Assembly: GCA_029204225.1 (NCBI GenBank)
Contig: CM055102.1
Location: 37,506,585 to 37,570,584, forward strand
Reading direction: 5' to 3'
Source of the DNA: Diphasiastrum complanatum
Lineage: Eukaryota > Streptophyta > Lycopodiopsida > Lycopodiales > Lycopodiaceae
Length of the DNA: 64,000 bases
Under the pieces are notes generated by a model, which did not search any database, had not been told where the DNA came from, and saw only the letters and a list, made by a program, of their open reading frames with translations. Of the stretch, positions 45,350 through 56,651 are shown piece by piece (positions within the stretch are counted from its first letter, which is position 1; every line of letters starts with the position of its first letter). The translations under genes and the position numbers were made by a program.

Positions 45350-46280
45350 CCACCAACAGTAGGCCAACACACCATACCCTTGGTGGATGGAGAATTTCCC
45401 AAGGTGAGTCGTTACTATCGCTGCAACTCAAACTACACGGAGCTGATCAAGCTGGAATTGTAGAAGCTCTTAGACGCAGATTTCATTTATGAAATTGAGC
45501 ATACTGAATGGGTATTGCCGATAGTTATAGTACCCAAGAAGAATGGCAAAATGCAGATCTGTGTGAATCTGAAAGTGCTAAATGCAGTCACAAAAAAGGA
45601 TCATTTTTATTTACCCTTTACAGAAAGTGTCCTTGACGGAGTAGTTGGGGCCGAAGCCTACAATTTTTTAAACGGCTTCAACAGTTACAACCAAGTGAAG
45701 ATAGCACCCCCAAGACCATCATAAGACAACATTCGCCACGGAATGGGGAACCTATGCCTATAAGAATGCCATTCGGACTTTGCAATGCCCCAAGCACTTT
45801 CCAACGAGTCATGCAGACGACATTCAAAGAGTATTTGCAAAAAAATTTGGAAATTTTCTTGGACGATCTGTGTGTGCATGGACCAAACTCTGAACACTTA
45901 TTCAATCTGGAGAAGGCGCTACAAAAATGCCTCGAATTTCAGATCTCCCTGAATCTAGAAAAATGTCAATTTTGGATTACACATGGCTTGATTCTTGGCC
46001 ATATAGTGTCTAGACACGGGATCGCCACAGACCTATCAAAAATCAGGATCATTGTTGATCTATCACCTCCAGGAATGATCCATGAGGTCTACATTTTTAT
46101 GGGTCACGCTAATTATTACAGAATTTTCATTCTAGATTTTGCGGAGTTAGCACGACCAATTTACAAACTCACAACGGATCCACATTGGAACGAGGAAGTC
46201 CTAAAGGCTTTCCAAAAACTTAAAGATGCAATTAGCACCAATCCTATGTCCGCCCAATTGGTCCATTGAGTTTCATGTGC
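45350..46280 (+). pseudogene. Element D reverse transcriptase
   Basis: The order of RT motifs is clear: LLDADFIYEIEHTEWVLPIV, PKKNGKMQICVNLKVLN, DHFYLPF, then after a frameshift near 45723 MPFGLCNAPSTFQRVM, LEIFLDDLCVHG (FLDD in place of YxDD), CQFWITHGLILGHIVSRHGI and GHANYYRIFI. There is an in-frame TAG after KLEL (CAG-to-TAG type). This is a Ty3/gypsy RT of the Athila/Tat kind (FxDD box, C-x-F-x...GLILGH). Confidence 0.85.
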
Positions 46281-46780
46281 ATACGGACGCATTGAAGTAT
46301 GCAGTTGGAGCAGTCTTAACTCAGCCAAGAGAACACAAAAAGGATTTTCTGATCTAATTTGCAAGCCGACAACTTAGTGATATAAAAATGAATTATTCAA
46401 CCACAAAGAGAGAAACACTGGCAATGATATATGCAATTAAGAAGTTTCGGCACTACCTGATGGCCACACACTTTGTTTTTTATACGGACCCTTGCTCTAT
46501 CTCGTAAACAAAACCTACAACATAGGGAGAATCACTCGATGGCTACTTCTGTTGTTAGAGTTTGATTTTTGGATAGTAGTTCGCAAGGAAAAACAACACT
46601 ACATGGCAGATCATGTGTCGCGTATCAAAGGGAAGGAGGTTGCAGTCCAACCCGACGATGAGCTGGCCGATGCTGTCTTATTTTACGTAGACACGGTACC
46701 GGAATGGGCTGCCGACATAGTTGAATATCTAATGAGGGGCCAACCAAACAAATCACTACTAAAGGTGGATTAGCGAAAAT
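46261..46780 (+). pseudogene. Element D RNase H
   Basis: Shifted frames read EFHVHTDALKYAVGAVL (first catalytic Asp), FASRQLSDIKMNYSTTKRE, LAMIYAIKKFRHYLMA and FYTDP. The frame 46492-46773 adds RITRWLLLLLEFDFWIV and HYMADHVSRI, the usual gypsy RNase H end. A TAG follows VD at 46771-46773. At least two shifts. Confidence 0.75.
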
Positions 46781-47808
46781 TGATCTTGAAAGCTAGACCT
46801 TATCAGCTGATTGTCGGCCAACTGTACCGAAGGGTACCAGATGGGATTCTTCGACGATGTATTCTTCCACATGAGGCCACCCAAATCATTTCGCTTTTGC
46901 GTGAAGGCATGGGTGGAGGCCATTTTGCATCCGACATCACAGTTCGCAACATCCTGCAATCAGGATGTTGGTGGCCAACGATTCATAAGGATACGGAGGA
47001 ATACTAGAGGAAGTGCGATGTGTGCCAAAGGGCAAGGAGACCAACAAGATTGAATTATGAACTTTTGCACCCAGTCTTAGCCCAAGCACCATTTGAAAAG
47101 TTGGGATTGGATTACATTGGTCCAATTCACCCTACAGCAAGAAGTACCCAGGCTCGATACATAATCGTGGCCACCGACTATCTCACCAAGTGGGTCGAAG
47201 CCAAGGCAGTAAGAGTAGCTAATGCTAGGACCACTGTGGAGATAGTCAGCGATCGCGGGAGTCATTTCATTAATGAGACCATCAAGGTCCTCTTGGAGGA
47301 ATTCTTCATGATCCATAGAACCAGTACGCCTTACTATCCTCGCAGTAATTGGCAAGCAAAATCATCCAATAAGATCCTGTGTAGCGTGCTCACAAAAATA
47401 GTTGAAGCTAGCAGATCGGATTGGGAACACAAGTTGCATGCTGCTCTATGGGCATTCAAGACAGCATATAAGGGAAGCACTGATCAAGCGCCATTCCAAC
47501 TGGTATATGGTCAGGATGTTGTAATGTCAGTAGAGTTTTTAGTTCCTTCATTAAGGATTGCCACAACGCAACACCTTGATGAATCCAGATCTCTACAATT
47601 ACGCCACGAAGCTCTGCATAATCTCTGTGAAACATGCTTACTAGCTATGCATGCATTGGCAGCTGAAAAGGAAAGACGCAAAGCATGGCATGATTGCAGG
47701 TTACAAAAAAAGGATCTTCATTCCGGAGATCTAGTCCTCATGTGTAAAACCAAGGCGATCAAGGAGAAATTAAAATTCACAGGCGAAGGTCGTTATCGGA
47801 TTATATAA
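46780..47808 (+). pseudogene. Element D integrase with altered catalytic site
   Basis: The zinc-binding HHCC domain reads GGHFASDITVRNIL, CWWPTIHKD and, after a TAG, RKCDVCQRARR. The core reads LGLDYIGPIHP (first Asp), YLTKWVEAKAV, IVSDRGSHFIN (second Asp) and NWQAKSSNKIL, where the third catalytic residue (Glu in G-x-A-E-x-x-N) is Lys, a G-to-A change. The C-terminal part WEHKLHAALWAFKTAYKGST, PFQLVYGQ and HSGDLVLMCKT (GPY/F-like module) is present; there is no chromodomain. The enzyme must be inactive. The 262-codon final frame ends at 47808. Confidence 0.85.
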
Positions 47809-49045
47809 ATTCTTAATCATGGAGCCGTGAATCTGGAGAAGCTAGATGGGACACCTTTCGACACACCCATCAAAAGTAGCCGGTTGCACAGGTACTGGCC
47901 ACCGTAGTGAGACAGATCTAGGTTGGTGGTGGCATGTCACAAAAAGGTTATCTGTTCGGCCATCACAACTAGATCCAGAAAGATCAAGCCAAATCAAGCT
48001 AGATCCATCAAGATTCAGCCAGATCTAGCTAGATCAGGGAAGATCCAACAAGATCCAAGAGAGATCCAGATCCAGATAGGATCAAGAGGGAAGCAGATCA
48101 TCAGATTACACCAATAGGGCCCCCAATTTGTAGATCAGAGGCCTCGATCTCAGTAACTGTGGAAAAATAAGGGCCAAATTCACCCAGAACTGAGGGATCT
48201 ACTACCAAATATCTATCAGAACTTCCAGAGAGTTACTAACAATCAGATTTAACATGGATGTAGCGGATTACCAGTTTGCAATAGTTAAAAATCAGAGAAT
48301 CTCAAGATCTCGTCAAAAAACACTCTAAAAGAGCACTTTTTTCATGATTTTTGGAGATCCCCTGGGAGATAGCTCTTGAAACTTGGACAGTCACTAGATC
48401 TGACCCAGATGCATCCATGAAAATCTCTACGAGAGTTACTAATAGAAAAAACATCATCTTTTAGTGTATGCGGGTTCCAAGAAGCAGAATCTTCAGAACT
48501 TTCGCAGAGCATCAAAATCATCACACCAACCTTTGCAAGGGGCATAAATGGAATAAGAGCAGTGAAATTAGCCTGTCTACATGGTCTGATCTTAAAAATC
48601 CAACCACATGAGTAAGTTGTGCGAGCATTCACTCCCTGCGAGGATTGAACCCTCGTAGAACCTTCGCAGGGCAGTCAAATCACCTTCTGAACTCTCACAA
48701 ACTTCTTTGAGGTCTTAGAATATTGTGAATAAGTTCCCTGCCAAAATTTGGGTGGAGTTGAGCGAGGAAAAGTGGATTTCACCTAATACACACTCTAAAT
48801 TCCGCTATATAAGGGCTGAATTCGAGTCATTTGTCATCTTTCCTAGCGAAGCTCTGCTCAAATTTCGACCGAATTTTTCAAATTATTTGAATGTGACCTA
48901 ACTTCATACAAGCCATCATCTGCATACTTTGAACCCAGATCCGCGCTCTGAACTGCTGTTATTACACTGTTTTTCTCGTTTCCACCACTTTTGACCTTTT
49001 CCACCGTTTTTTCTACTTTTTCGCACTTTAACTATCACTGCTAAC
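47809..49045 (+). other. Element D spacer between integrase and the extra ORF
   Basis: Non-coding. It contains a run of AGATCCA-like repeats (about 47985-48085) and CTCGCA/CTTCGCAGGG phrases near 48640-48680 like those of the D leader. A TATAA-containing stretch (CTATATAAGGGC, about 48813) lies about 230 bp before the extra ORF and could be a promoter remnant; that is inference. Confidence 0.5.
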
Positions 49046-50878
49046 ATGGCCTCCTCATCTTCTGACGACTCTGGCACCAAGCAGGTGATCCAGCGAGAAA
49101 TACCATCAGCCACCCAGATTTGGCCCTTGCCTTCTGAAGCCCTGATTAAACCTTGGCTCTAAATTGCTGGCTCACTTCTTAAAGTAATGGGTTTTCACCC
49201 CGCGCTTTTGAGCTCTGACATTAACATGGGCCTCGCCCTTCATGCTTACGCCACCTAGGATGCGATGAAGTCACGTTTCCACTTCCTATACTAGGGTACC
49301 ATGTACAAGGTACAGGTTAACGCGGACTCGATGGTCACTGTCAGCATTATGTCCGGTGACCGCCAACCCATCTCTCATCGTCAAGAAAAAGTCTTGATAA
49401 AACCTTTCGTCACCTAGACTGTACCAGAAACTCCGATCCAAACTAACAACAGGTACTTGATAGAGGCTATCACAGAACCAGTCATTCAGGTGGCTACGCA
49501 TCTGTTGAATAACTTTCTGGTTGTTTCAACATTTCGCAAGGATAGAATCCAGTCCACGCTGCTGAGTCAGATTGTAAAGTCCTTCCTGGAATTCCCTGGC
49601 CCCACGGTTGTGCCATACGACTGACGTGCCTTCCTCATCCACGAACTAACAATCTCCATCAAACCCAACACACGTGAGCATATCGCAGCAGGCCCCCTGC
49701 TGTGTAACTTTGTCTGTGCACTTCTTGAGGCGAAAGTGCGACATACTAACCTCTATCCTCCATCTACCGCATCCACATCTGCCCAACCTGCAGTTACTAA
49801 CACGATGGCCAGCAAAAGAATGCGTGGCACTGCCCCTTCCTCCTCATCTCCACCTACCACCAGACATCGCACCACCACCACTACACCAATAACAGCTCCA
49901 ACATCTACCACCGCCACTTCCTCTTCTGTACAGCCCCCTCCTCCTGTTTTTGTTGTCGCTCCTTTTTTTTCTGTTCCACCCACAACTGCTGTTTCTGGTT
50001 CCATTCCCATCTCCTCCATTGATACTGCTTCTATCTCTATTCCATTTTCTACCACCCCTTCCATTACTATCGCATCCTCCATTACTCCTGTTCCCACCGT
50101 TGTTCCTCTCCAGTTCAACCCTTCTGACTCACAGTTGTCTCCGGACACTCTGGCATGGATGCAGGTCATCAACTTTTCACCACCACGCCATACCACTTTC
50201 GCCCCATCTTCGCCTTCCGTACTCCACACTACCCTCCAATTCCCCTCTGTTCCACCCATTCTCTCGTTTGGACAAACTGTCCCCCTCATTGTTTCCACTT
50301 CTGTTTCTCCCACACCCCCCATTTCTCCATCAAACGCTGTCGAGGGCAACCAACCGTTGCTTGATGACGCATTTGTACAAACAATTTTTATTCCATCACC
50401 GGATTGGGCAGATCCCACCGCCCCAGATGACAAAAGGTCACCAGAGAACCTCATCGAAGACAACGACGACGACATTATACTGGTTGTCGGGGCCACTACC
50501 ACACAAGCCCCTGCAAGTGCCAACGTACCGGCTGCTCCAACGGATTTAATGATAGCGTACCAAGCCTTGGGAACATTCATCCAGGATGTGGTAGCAGCCA
50601 GGGCATCATTGGACAGCCGGGTACTCCATTTGGCAACGAACAACACCCAGCTGCGAGCAGAAATCATGAAGCTGCAGCAAAAGCTCATGATTGCTCAACA
50701 ACACGAACAAGACGGGCACCGGGAGATTGCAAAGCTGCAGCAGAAGGAGGATGGCCTCAATCAGTATATCCAGAGCCTTTCCAAAGCGTTGACAGATGCC
50801 TCCACCCAGGTGTGGGAGCTTCACTCTAAAGCGTCCCAACGGCCTTGCCCCCCTCCAAGCACAACTCCAGATCTATGA
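49046..50878 (+). pseudogene. Element D extra ORF (ORF3) after integrase, 611 codons with five stops
   Basis: One frame runs from an ATG at 49046 (MASSSSDDSGTKQVIQREI) to a stop at 50876-50878, broken by five single stops (49160-49162, 49256-49258, 49292-49294, 49418-49420, 49622-49624) and no frameshift. The last 380 codons are open. Visible parts: N-terminal ~230 residues with regular hydrophobic pattern (HPALLSSDINMGLALHAY, QIVKSFLEFPGP), a Ser/Thr/Pro-rich middle (~200 residues), a Pro/Asp/Glu patch, and a C-terminal coiled coil (LRAEIMKLQQKLMIAQQ). Athila/Tat elements can carry a gene in this place, sometimes called env-like; I see no signal peptide or clear membrane segment, so I do not claim an envelope. 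Confidence 0.7.
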
Positions 50879-51034
50879 AGCCGAAAATATGCGCCTAGGG
50901 GAGGAGGTGCAAGCCCTGCAAAGCGAAAAACTTGCCTGGTTAGATCAACCTGCACCTGACTCAAGGCCACTCTTTTAAGCAGAGATGAATCTTTTCATGC
51001 ATCAGGTGCAGGTATATAGTCAAACTTTGAACAC

Positions 51035-52203
51035 AAAGCCAATATGTACCATTTGAAGATACATGTTCCAACCGAACAAACACACCAGATTCAAGAGTCC
51101 ACTAATATCTTATGGCACAAAAGGTTATGTCACATGAATACGATGGCTTTATACAAGGCCAATCACAACGGAGTATTTACTGATGCGATCATAAAATATG
51201 CAAATAGTCTGAAGTCATGTGATGCGTATAATAAAGGGAAGATGTCAAGAACACCCTTCACAAGAGATTTGTTCAAAATAATAGAGCTCTTGGAGATGAT
51301 ACATTCTGACATCTACAGACCTTTCGACGTAGTCTCACTTGGAGGCTCGAAGTACTACATCACGTTCATTGACAACTTTAGCAAGTTCATTGTCATATAC
51401 TTCATACACAACAAATCAGAGGCACTTGATAAATTTACAGAGTTTGTAAACTGGGCCGAGAAATGGACTAAGGCTCAAGGTAAAGCAGCTAAGAACCGAC
51501 AGAGGTGGAGAATATGTATCCAAGCGATTTGTCGAGTTCTACAGTGAACGCGGAATCTTACACATGAAGATCGCAACTTACACACCGCAACACAACGGTG
51601 TGGCCGAGAGAAGGAACAACATACTCATGGAAGCCACAAGATCCATGGTGGCTTACTCCAGGGCATCAAAATGGTTATGGGCTGAAGCAATAGCTACGGC
51701 CAACTATATGCAAAACAGTAAATCTGGCATTCCCAACACCACCCCACACGAAGTATGGTGGAAGAATCAGTAAATTTGGCATTTCCAACACCACCCCACA
51801 CGAAGTATGGTGGAAGAATAAGTCGAATCTAGCCCGCGTTCGCTTATTCGGATGTGTACCATATGCAAACATTTTAGACAAGAAGTGGAAGAAGCTGGAC
51901 GATAAAGTCGAACAGGGTTTTCTTGTTGGGTATGATGTGCACTCATCATACTACAGGCTGTACATGTCGAAGACCAAGCAGATCAAGACTGTAAGAGACG
52001 TCAAATATGACGAATCTAGAACGATGGCTGACGAAGACCCTGTTGGTTATGAGATTCTAAGCAAGACATATTATGACTTGCCCACATCGGCAGAGGGAGC
52101 AGATGATGAACATTTGATTCAAGATGTTCACTTACCACCTGAGTTGAGTGACGACTTAGACAACGAAAAGGCTGTCGAAAGCATACCTCTATACGCTTAT
52201 TGA
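51035..52203 (+). pseudogene. Element C (copia) GAG-pre-integrase and integrase
   Basis: The pre-integrase zinc region reads LWHKRLCHMNT...LKSCDAYNKGK, where the second Cys of the usual CxxC is Tyr (G-to-A type). The core reads EMIHSDIYRPF (first Asp) and GGSKYYITFIDNFSKF, then a frameshift near 51480. The second Asp (T-D-R-G-G-E) and Glu (HNGVAERRNN) lie in the next frame. A 52-bp tandem duplication (51716-51819) adds a stop and shift. The C-terminal part continues VRLFGCVPYANI, QGFLVGYDVHSSYYRLYM and an acidic tail to 52203. The copia protease is missing, lost with the D 3' end. Confidence 0.85.
51716..51819 (+). repeat. 52-bp tandem duplication inside copia integrase
   Basis: Two 52-bp units with two visible differences (CTGGCATTCCC versus TTGGCATTTCC). 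52 is not a multiple of three, so the frame is broken. Confidence 0.9.
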
Positions 52204-52214
52204 TCGCATATGCA

Positions 52215-53640
52215 GCAGCATACAACTTGAAGATCCACATTGTGAACAAGAAGACTACATTCCTACATGGAGAGCTTCTACATGGATCAGCCACTGGGTT
52301 TCAAATACAAATCATTCTTTGATTACACATGCAAGATGCACAAAAGCATCTATGGACTGAAATAGTCCGCCAGACAATGGTATAAGAAAAAGGATCATGC
52401 ACTAAGATCCTTAGGCTTCCAACCTTTGATAGCAAACTATAATGTCTATGTAAAGGTTGTGCATGGAGAGATCATCATAATCGGTGTCTATGTAGATGAC
52501 ACACTCATCAGGAGAGATGACCTCATTGCACAAGTGAAGCAAGATATCTCCAAACATTTTGAGATATCAAACCTGGGTGAAGCACGATGCTACCTAGGAT
52601 TGGAAATCGATCGAGACCTTGAGAACAACAAATTGTATTTGCACCAGTCGAGGTATACTCAAAGGATTATTGATGACTTTCAAATGATTGAATGTAAAAG
52701 AGTCAAGACTCCGATGGTCGCAGGCACAGTGCTGACAAACGCAGATTGTCTGAAGAACGACGAAGAGAGCGAAGCAATGCTCAACAAGCCCTACACAAGG
52801 CTGATAGGTTCGTTAATGTATTTGGCAGACAACACCAGACCGGACATTGCATACACAGTGTTCAGATTGAGTCAGTTCAACATCAATCCAAGACCGACAC
52901 ACTGGAAGATCACTAAAAGAGTCCTACAATACCTGCAACAGACGAAGGATTACAGACTCTGCTATTCATGCGGATTGGGACTTCAAGTCAAGTCCTATAG
53001 TGACGCAAATTGGGCATCATTGAAGGACGATTGTAAGAGTGTATCAGGAGGCTGCACCATAGCCGCAAATGCCGAAGTTCTATGGGTAAGCAAGAAGCGG
53101 ACAATCACTACACAATCATCATGCGAAGCTGAGTATGTCGTTGCCACGAAAATGGCCAACGAATTGACATGGCTCAAATAGACGGACTGGGAGAAAGGAC
53201 AACACCTCTGCCATACACCTAACAAAGGACCATGTGTTTCATTCAAGGACGAATCACATTGCGATCAAGTATCACTTGATCAGAGGCATGGTTGAGAAAG
53301 ACCAATTGAAAATTGTGTTCATTCCGACCAAACAAATGGTTGCTGATATATTCACTAACCCCCTAGATAAGAGATTGTTTGAATGGCAGAGAGCCAGCCT
53401 AGGAATCACAAGGCTACCACACTTTGAGAGAGAGCTGAAGAAACATCAAGTTTCTATCCACAAAGCCTTACTAGCTTGTGATCATGTACTTGCAGAAATA
53501 AACGTAAAGGGCCAACAGGCCTTACCTGCAGAAACACACGTAAAAGGCCAGCATATTCTCTGTAGAAATACTCGTGAAACTGCCCACAGGCAGAAACCGC
53601 AACCACACCACAATAGTCCCACATGGACTCGTAGATGAGT
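52215..53640 (+). pseudogene. Element C (copia) reverse transcriptase and RNase H
   Basis: RT begins IHIVNKKTTFLHGEL and continues in other frames with QPLGF.., MHKSIYGLK-stop (usual YGLKQ), then the 251-codon frame 52426-53181: IIIIGVYVDDTLI (YVDD active site), FEISNLGEARCYLGLEI, TPMVAG, LIGSLMYLADNTRPDIAY. RNase H follows: KSYSDANWASLKDDCKSVSGG, VSKKRTITTQSSCEAEYVV. After a stop at 53181 the frame 53234-53638 gives NHIAIKYHLIRGMVEKDQL, ADIFTNPLDKRLF and a divergent tail. The order is standard Ty1/copia. It is damaged by stops and one deletion near 52270. Confidence 0.9.
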
Positions 53641-53689
53641 ATAAGACAGAGCAGCCGACCCCACCGCACCGCACCGCAGAGCACCGACA

Positions 53690-54238
53690 TGCGGTAAGTA
53701 TGCGGCCAAGGCAATGCATCACAAGCCAACCGCCAAGTCTTTGCTGGAGAACCGCCAGTCAACGAATGTGGTCTACATGCGGCTTCAACGTTCGAGGAAG
53801 AAGAACCGTCGGGGCACCGTAGGTCAACGAATGCGGTTCACACGGTTTCAACATTCGAGGTAGGACCGCCCAAGAACCGCAAGAGTCCAGCCTACGGTCC
53901 ATTGCGAAGCCGAAGTAAACCGCTTTATGCTTGTTCATTGTCAGTATATATTCAGCTGTTATTATGTTTCTCGCACATAGGCTCATCACATTGAATGCAT
54001 GAAAAATCAATATTAGATAGGCAGTGTCCATCTATAGCTTGGAAGAGGATAGATTTCAGTTAGCAGCAATCGACTCATTCTAAGCTTATCGGGAAGCACG
54101 AGAGCGCACAAAACCACCACAAAGATTGTGTTGCAGTCACGTTTTGATTCCCTTGCCTGGAATCTCAAAGCGCACTATTTGACATCCCATCAGTGGATTC
54201 ACAGAAAGTGCACCAACCATGATGATAGGATTCCAACA
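53690..54238 (+). repeat. Element C 3' LTR (left edge approximate)
   Basis: From 53929 to 54238 it matches the 5' LTR end (34785-35119). Left of that are two diverged copies of an ACGAATGYGGTY...TTCGAGG unit (about 53762-53862). The exact start is unclear. It ends CCAACA at 54238. Confidence 0.65.
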
Positions 54239-55612
54239 ACTATTTTGAAAGACATTAATAGACTCACATTTGAAAATGTAAGGACTCATGAACATTACAA
54301 GCTTTGTCGCCTTTTGCATAGCAAAAGAGAACCACTGAAAATTTGTACCTAGTACTAGTATTCTTGTGGAAGATCTTAGGATTTAAATCTATTAATAGCT
54401 CATGACAAAATCTCCTCAAACAATATGCTATTACTTTTCTTTTTGAGAAAATTTACATTGTCTTGTTAATCATATTCACTAACTTGCAACCTCTTCTTCG
54501 GAAAAGGTATTCTTGCCATCTTGTGAAGGATCAAAACAAACTTGCTCACAAATTGCCATGTTGTCCACAACAGCCCACTTTGTGGTGCCAAGAATATCTT
54601 TTGCCTCCATACTTCTAATCAGTGGTTCAACATGCGCATCTATAATCTCTCCTTCCATTGCACCCATTCTTCCTCTAGCCGCTCTACATAAATTCTTCTT
54701 CTTTTTTGTGTTCTTATATTGTTTCATTTGAGTCATGATGTTAAAAATTTGGATGAACTCGTTGAATTCTCTTAGTAGTCAATGTTAGTAGTTACTTCTT
54801 TCGTATCTCACACATGCTTTGATCATAATATTCTTGTCAATAAGTCAACTAATATAGAGTCGTCTATCATTTCAAAAGTGTGCTGATCTCAATTGCTTAT
54901 AAACCATAATAATTCGTAAGTAGCAAAAAGTTGCGATGCCCAACAAAGTGTAGTCAGAGAACCACCAGTGAGGACATCCATCAGCTAGTTCATGGGTAGA
55001 CACAATCACACATTGTCTTTCATAAGAAAATCCCGACTTCAAAGCATAAAATCAAAAGCTCATGGTTCCAATAATGTTTACCAATCCTACATTCACAGAA
55101 ACATAGTTGCAGGGGTAAATCATGAGTTGGCCAATACCATAAGAATTGGTAAATTTGTAGAAAACTTTCATATGAGCAGCATATGTATCTACAGGCATTC
55201 TCGGAGGAAAATTCCAGCATAGAATTCTGAGCAAAGAACTAGAGGTTGTCTTGTAGGTGACAAACCTCTTGGAATGTACTTAATTCATTATCTTCACAGA
55301 AAGTGTTTTTTGGTATTATCAATCCATGGGATCACAGAGAATCAAACCTGGGTAGGTGAGCCCAACTCAAGCACGATACATCTTCACAAAAAGTTGCTCT
55401 CCTGTCAAAGCTTCTATTTTTGTAAAGCATTTACCTTTGCTGCTTTGGTTCACTAGCATATGGCTGTTTCTATAGTACTGCCCGAAAGTGTGCCTATTTT
55501 TTTTATAATGTACTTGCAAAAAATATGAGAGCTCAACTCAGCTATTGAGACCATGAAAAGTATGCATTTCATTGCGTCACCTACTCTCTTCAAAGGAAAT
55601 ACTGATTAAGTG
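54239..55612. other. Unassigned sequence right of element C
   Basis: Flank of C. A minus-strand frame of 85 codons (54479-54736) has a basic Lys stretch (KKKKNLC) and no recognised domain. Otherwise AT-rich with no RNA gene or repeat seen. Confidence 0.4.
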
Positions 55613-55830
55613 CCACACAGTGGAACACACCATCGCAGGGCACAGTATAATACCCCAATAAAAATTATCGGAGGGGTTACAGACATAATTCAAATATTTG
55701 AAACTTTTTGGTTTTGAAACACCACACAGTGGAATACACCATCGCAGGGCACAGTATAATACCCCAATAAAAATTATCAGAGGGGTTACAGACATAATTC
55801 AAATATTTGAAACTTTTTGGTGTTGAAACA
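55613..55830. repeat. 109-bp tandem duplication
   Basis: Units 55613-55721 and 55722-55830 differ at only a few positions (for example ATTATCGG versus ATTATCAG). It lies about 50 bp beyond the stop codon of the dehydroquinate synthase gene, in its likely 3' untranslated or flanking region. Confidence 0.92.
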
Positions 55831-55880
55831 GCCATTCATGCAAGTGTAACTGTTTCTCCAGCACCGTACATTACGACACA

Positions 55881-56651
55881 TTATGATTGACAAAATGCAT
55901 TCAATGTCTGATCCAAAGCCGATGAATCGTAATCACCAGTAAATATGCAATTACCAAGTGGGCCTTTCAGCAAAATCATTCGCAAATGACCATCTGCTAC
56001 CTTCTTGTCTACCTGGCTCAAAAACACAATCATTGACCATCACAAACCTGCAACCTTGATAAGATAAAATGAACTCCAACTAGCTACTTACAGGTGAGAT
56101 TGAAGGCCTTAAATTTAACAAAAGAACCTTCATGTCTACCAGCCCAAATGTTGAATCTTGTGCTCTAGAATCAAAACTGCAATGAGATTTACTTCAACTA
56201 AGTTCATAGTTTAGTGGGTAGACGTTCAGTCTTTGACTAAGGTCTTACAGCCATGAGGGTCTTGAACTTGTCTATATCCATCGTTTCTGGTGGAGCAGTT
56301 GGAAGATTTGACCTCTCCAATAACTTCACAGCTCGATATTTCAATGCATCATCGATCCAACCTAGTCGATAAGACATGTCTGCTGCCATGACCTGTCCCA
56401 TAAACCGTAACTAGTCTGTCAAGAAAAAAAACTTCTTCACTTTGAAGTATTATGAAGTTACAACAACCCCCACCGTATATTGATTGGAGCAAATTTTTAG
56501 GAATAAACCACCCTAAAAAACAATAGCTTGATCAATTCATCTTTAAAATGACAGTGCTATCAATAAGTGGTAGAAAGGGCAAGAGTACCATGCCAGCAGC
56601 CACCGCCTCTCCATGAAGCCATCCTCCATAACCAATACCTGCTTCAATAGC
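55881..56651 (-). CDS. 3-dehydroquinate synthase, last three exons
   Basis: Exons (minus): 56651-56589 (21 codons, [21 protein letters not shown]), 56392-56249 (48 codons, [14 protein letters not shown]... [19 protein letters not shown]) and 56012-55881 (43 codons plus [23 protein letters not shown]... ending AFCQS). All junctions have GT/AG and are in the same phase. The HGEAVAAGM segment holds the metal-binding His of the family. The enzyme (aroB family, second step of the shikimate pathway, plastid in plants) turns DAHP into 3-dehydroquinate. Frames are intact, so this could be a functional 3' end. Upstream exons (about 330 codons) were not found to 64000: they may lie across a long intron or be absent. 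Confidence 0.85.

Larger units (their letters stand above)
36077..51003 (+). mobile_element. Element D, Ty3/gypsy with tRNA-Asp primer (3' LTR deleted; holds A4)
   Basis: The 5' LTR is 36077-36898, with a tRNA-Asp type primer site, a long leader split by A4, gag, protease, RT, RNase H, integrase without chromodomain, a 1.2-kb spacer and an additional ORF. The order and primer resemble the plant Athila/Tat branch of Ty3/gypsy. Numerous stops and shifts show an old insertion. The 3' LTR is absent: sequence passes from the extra ORF into copia element C near 51000, so one deletion removed the D 3' LTR together with C protease sequence. The right coordinate is approximate. Confidence 0.85.

Noticed and set aside
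49753-50688. 311-codon minus-strand ORF opposite D ORF3
   Set aside because: It is the shadow of the plus-strand ORF3, caused by Ser/Thr/Pro-rich codon use; it has no motif and is out of element orientation.
49046-50878. D ORF3 as a retroviral envelope gene
   Set aside because: No signal peptide, no fusion or transmembrane segment that I can see. The position alone does not justify the name.
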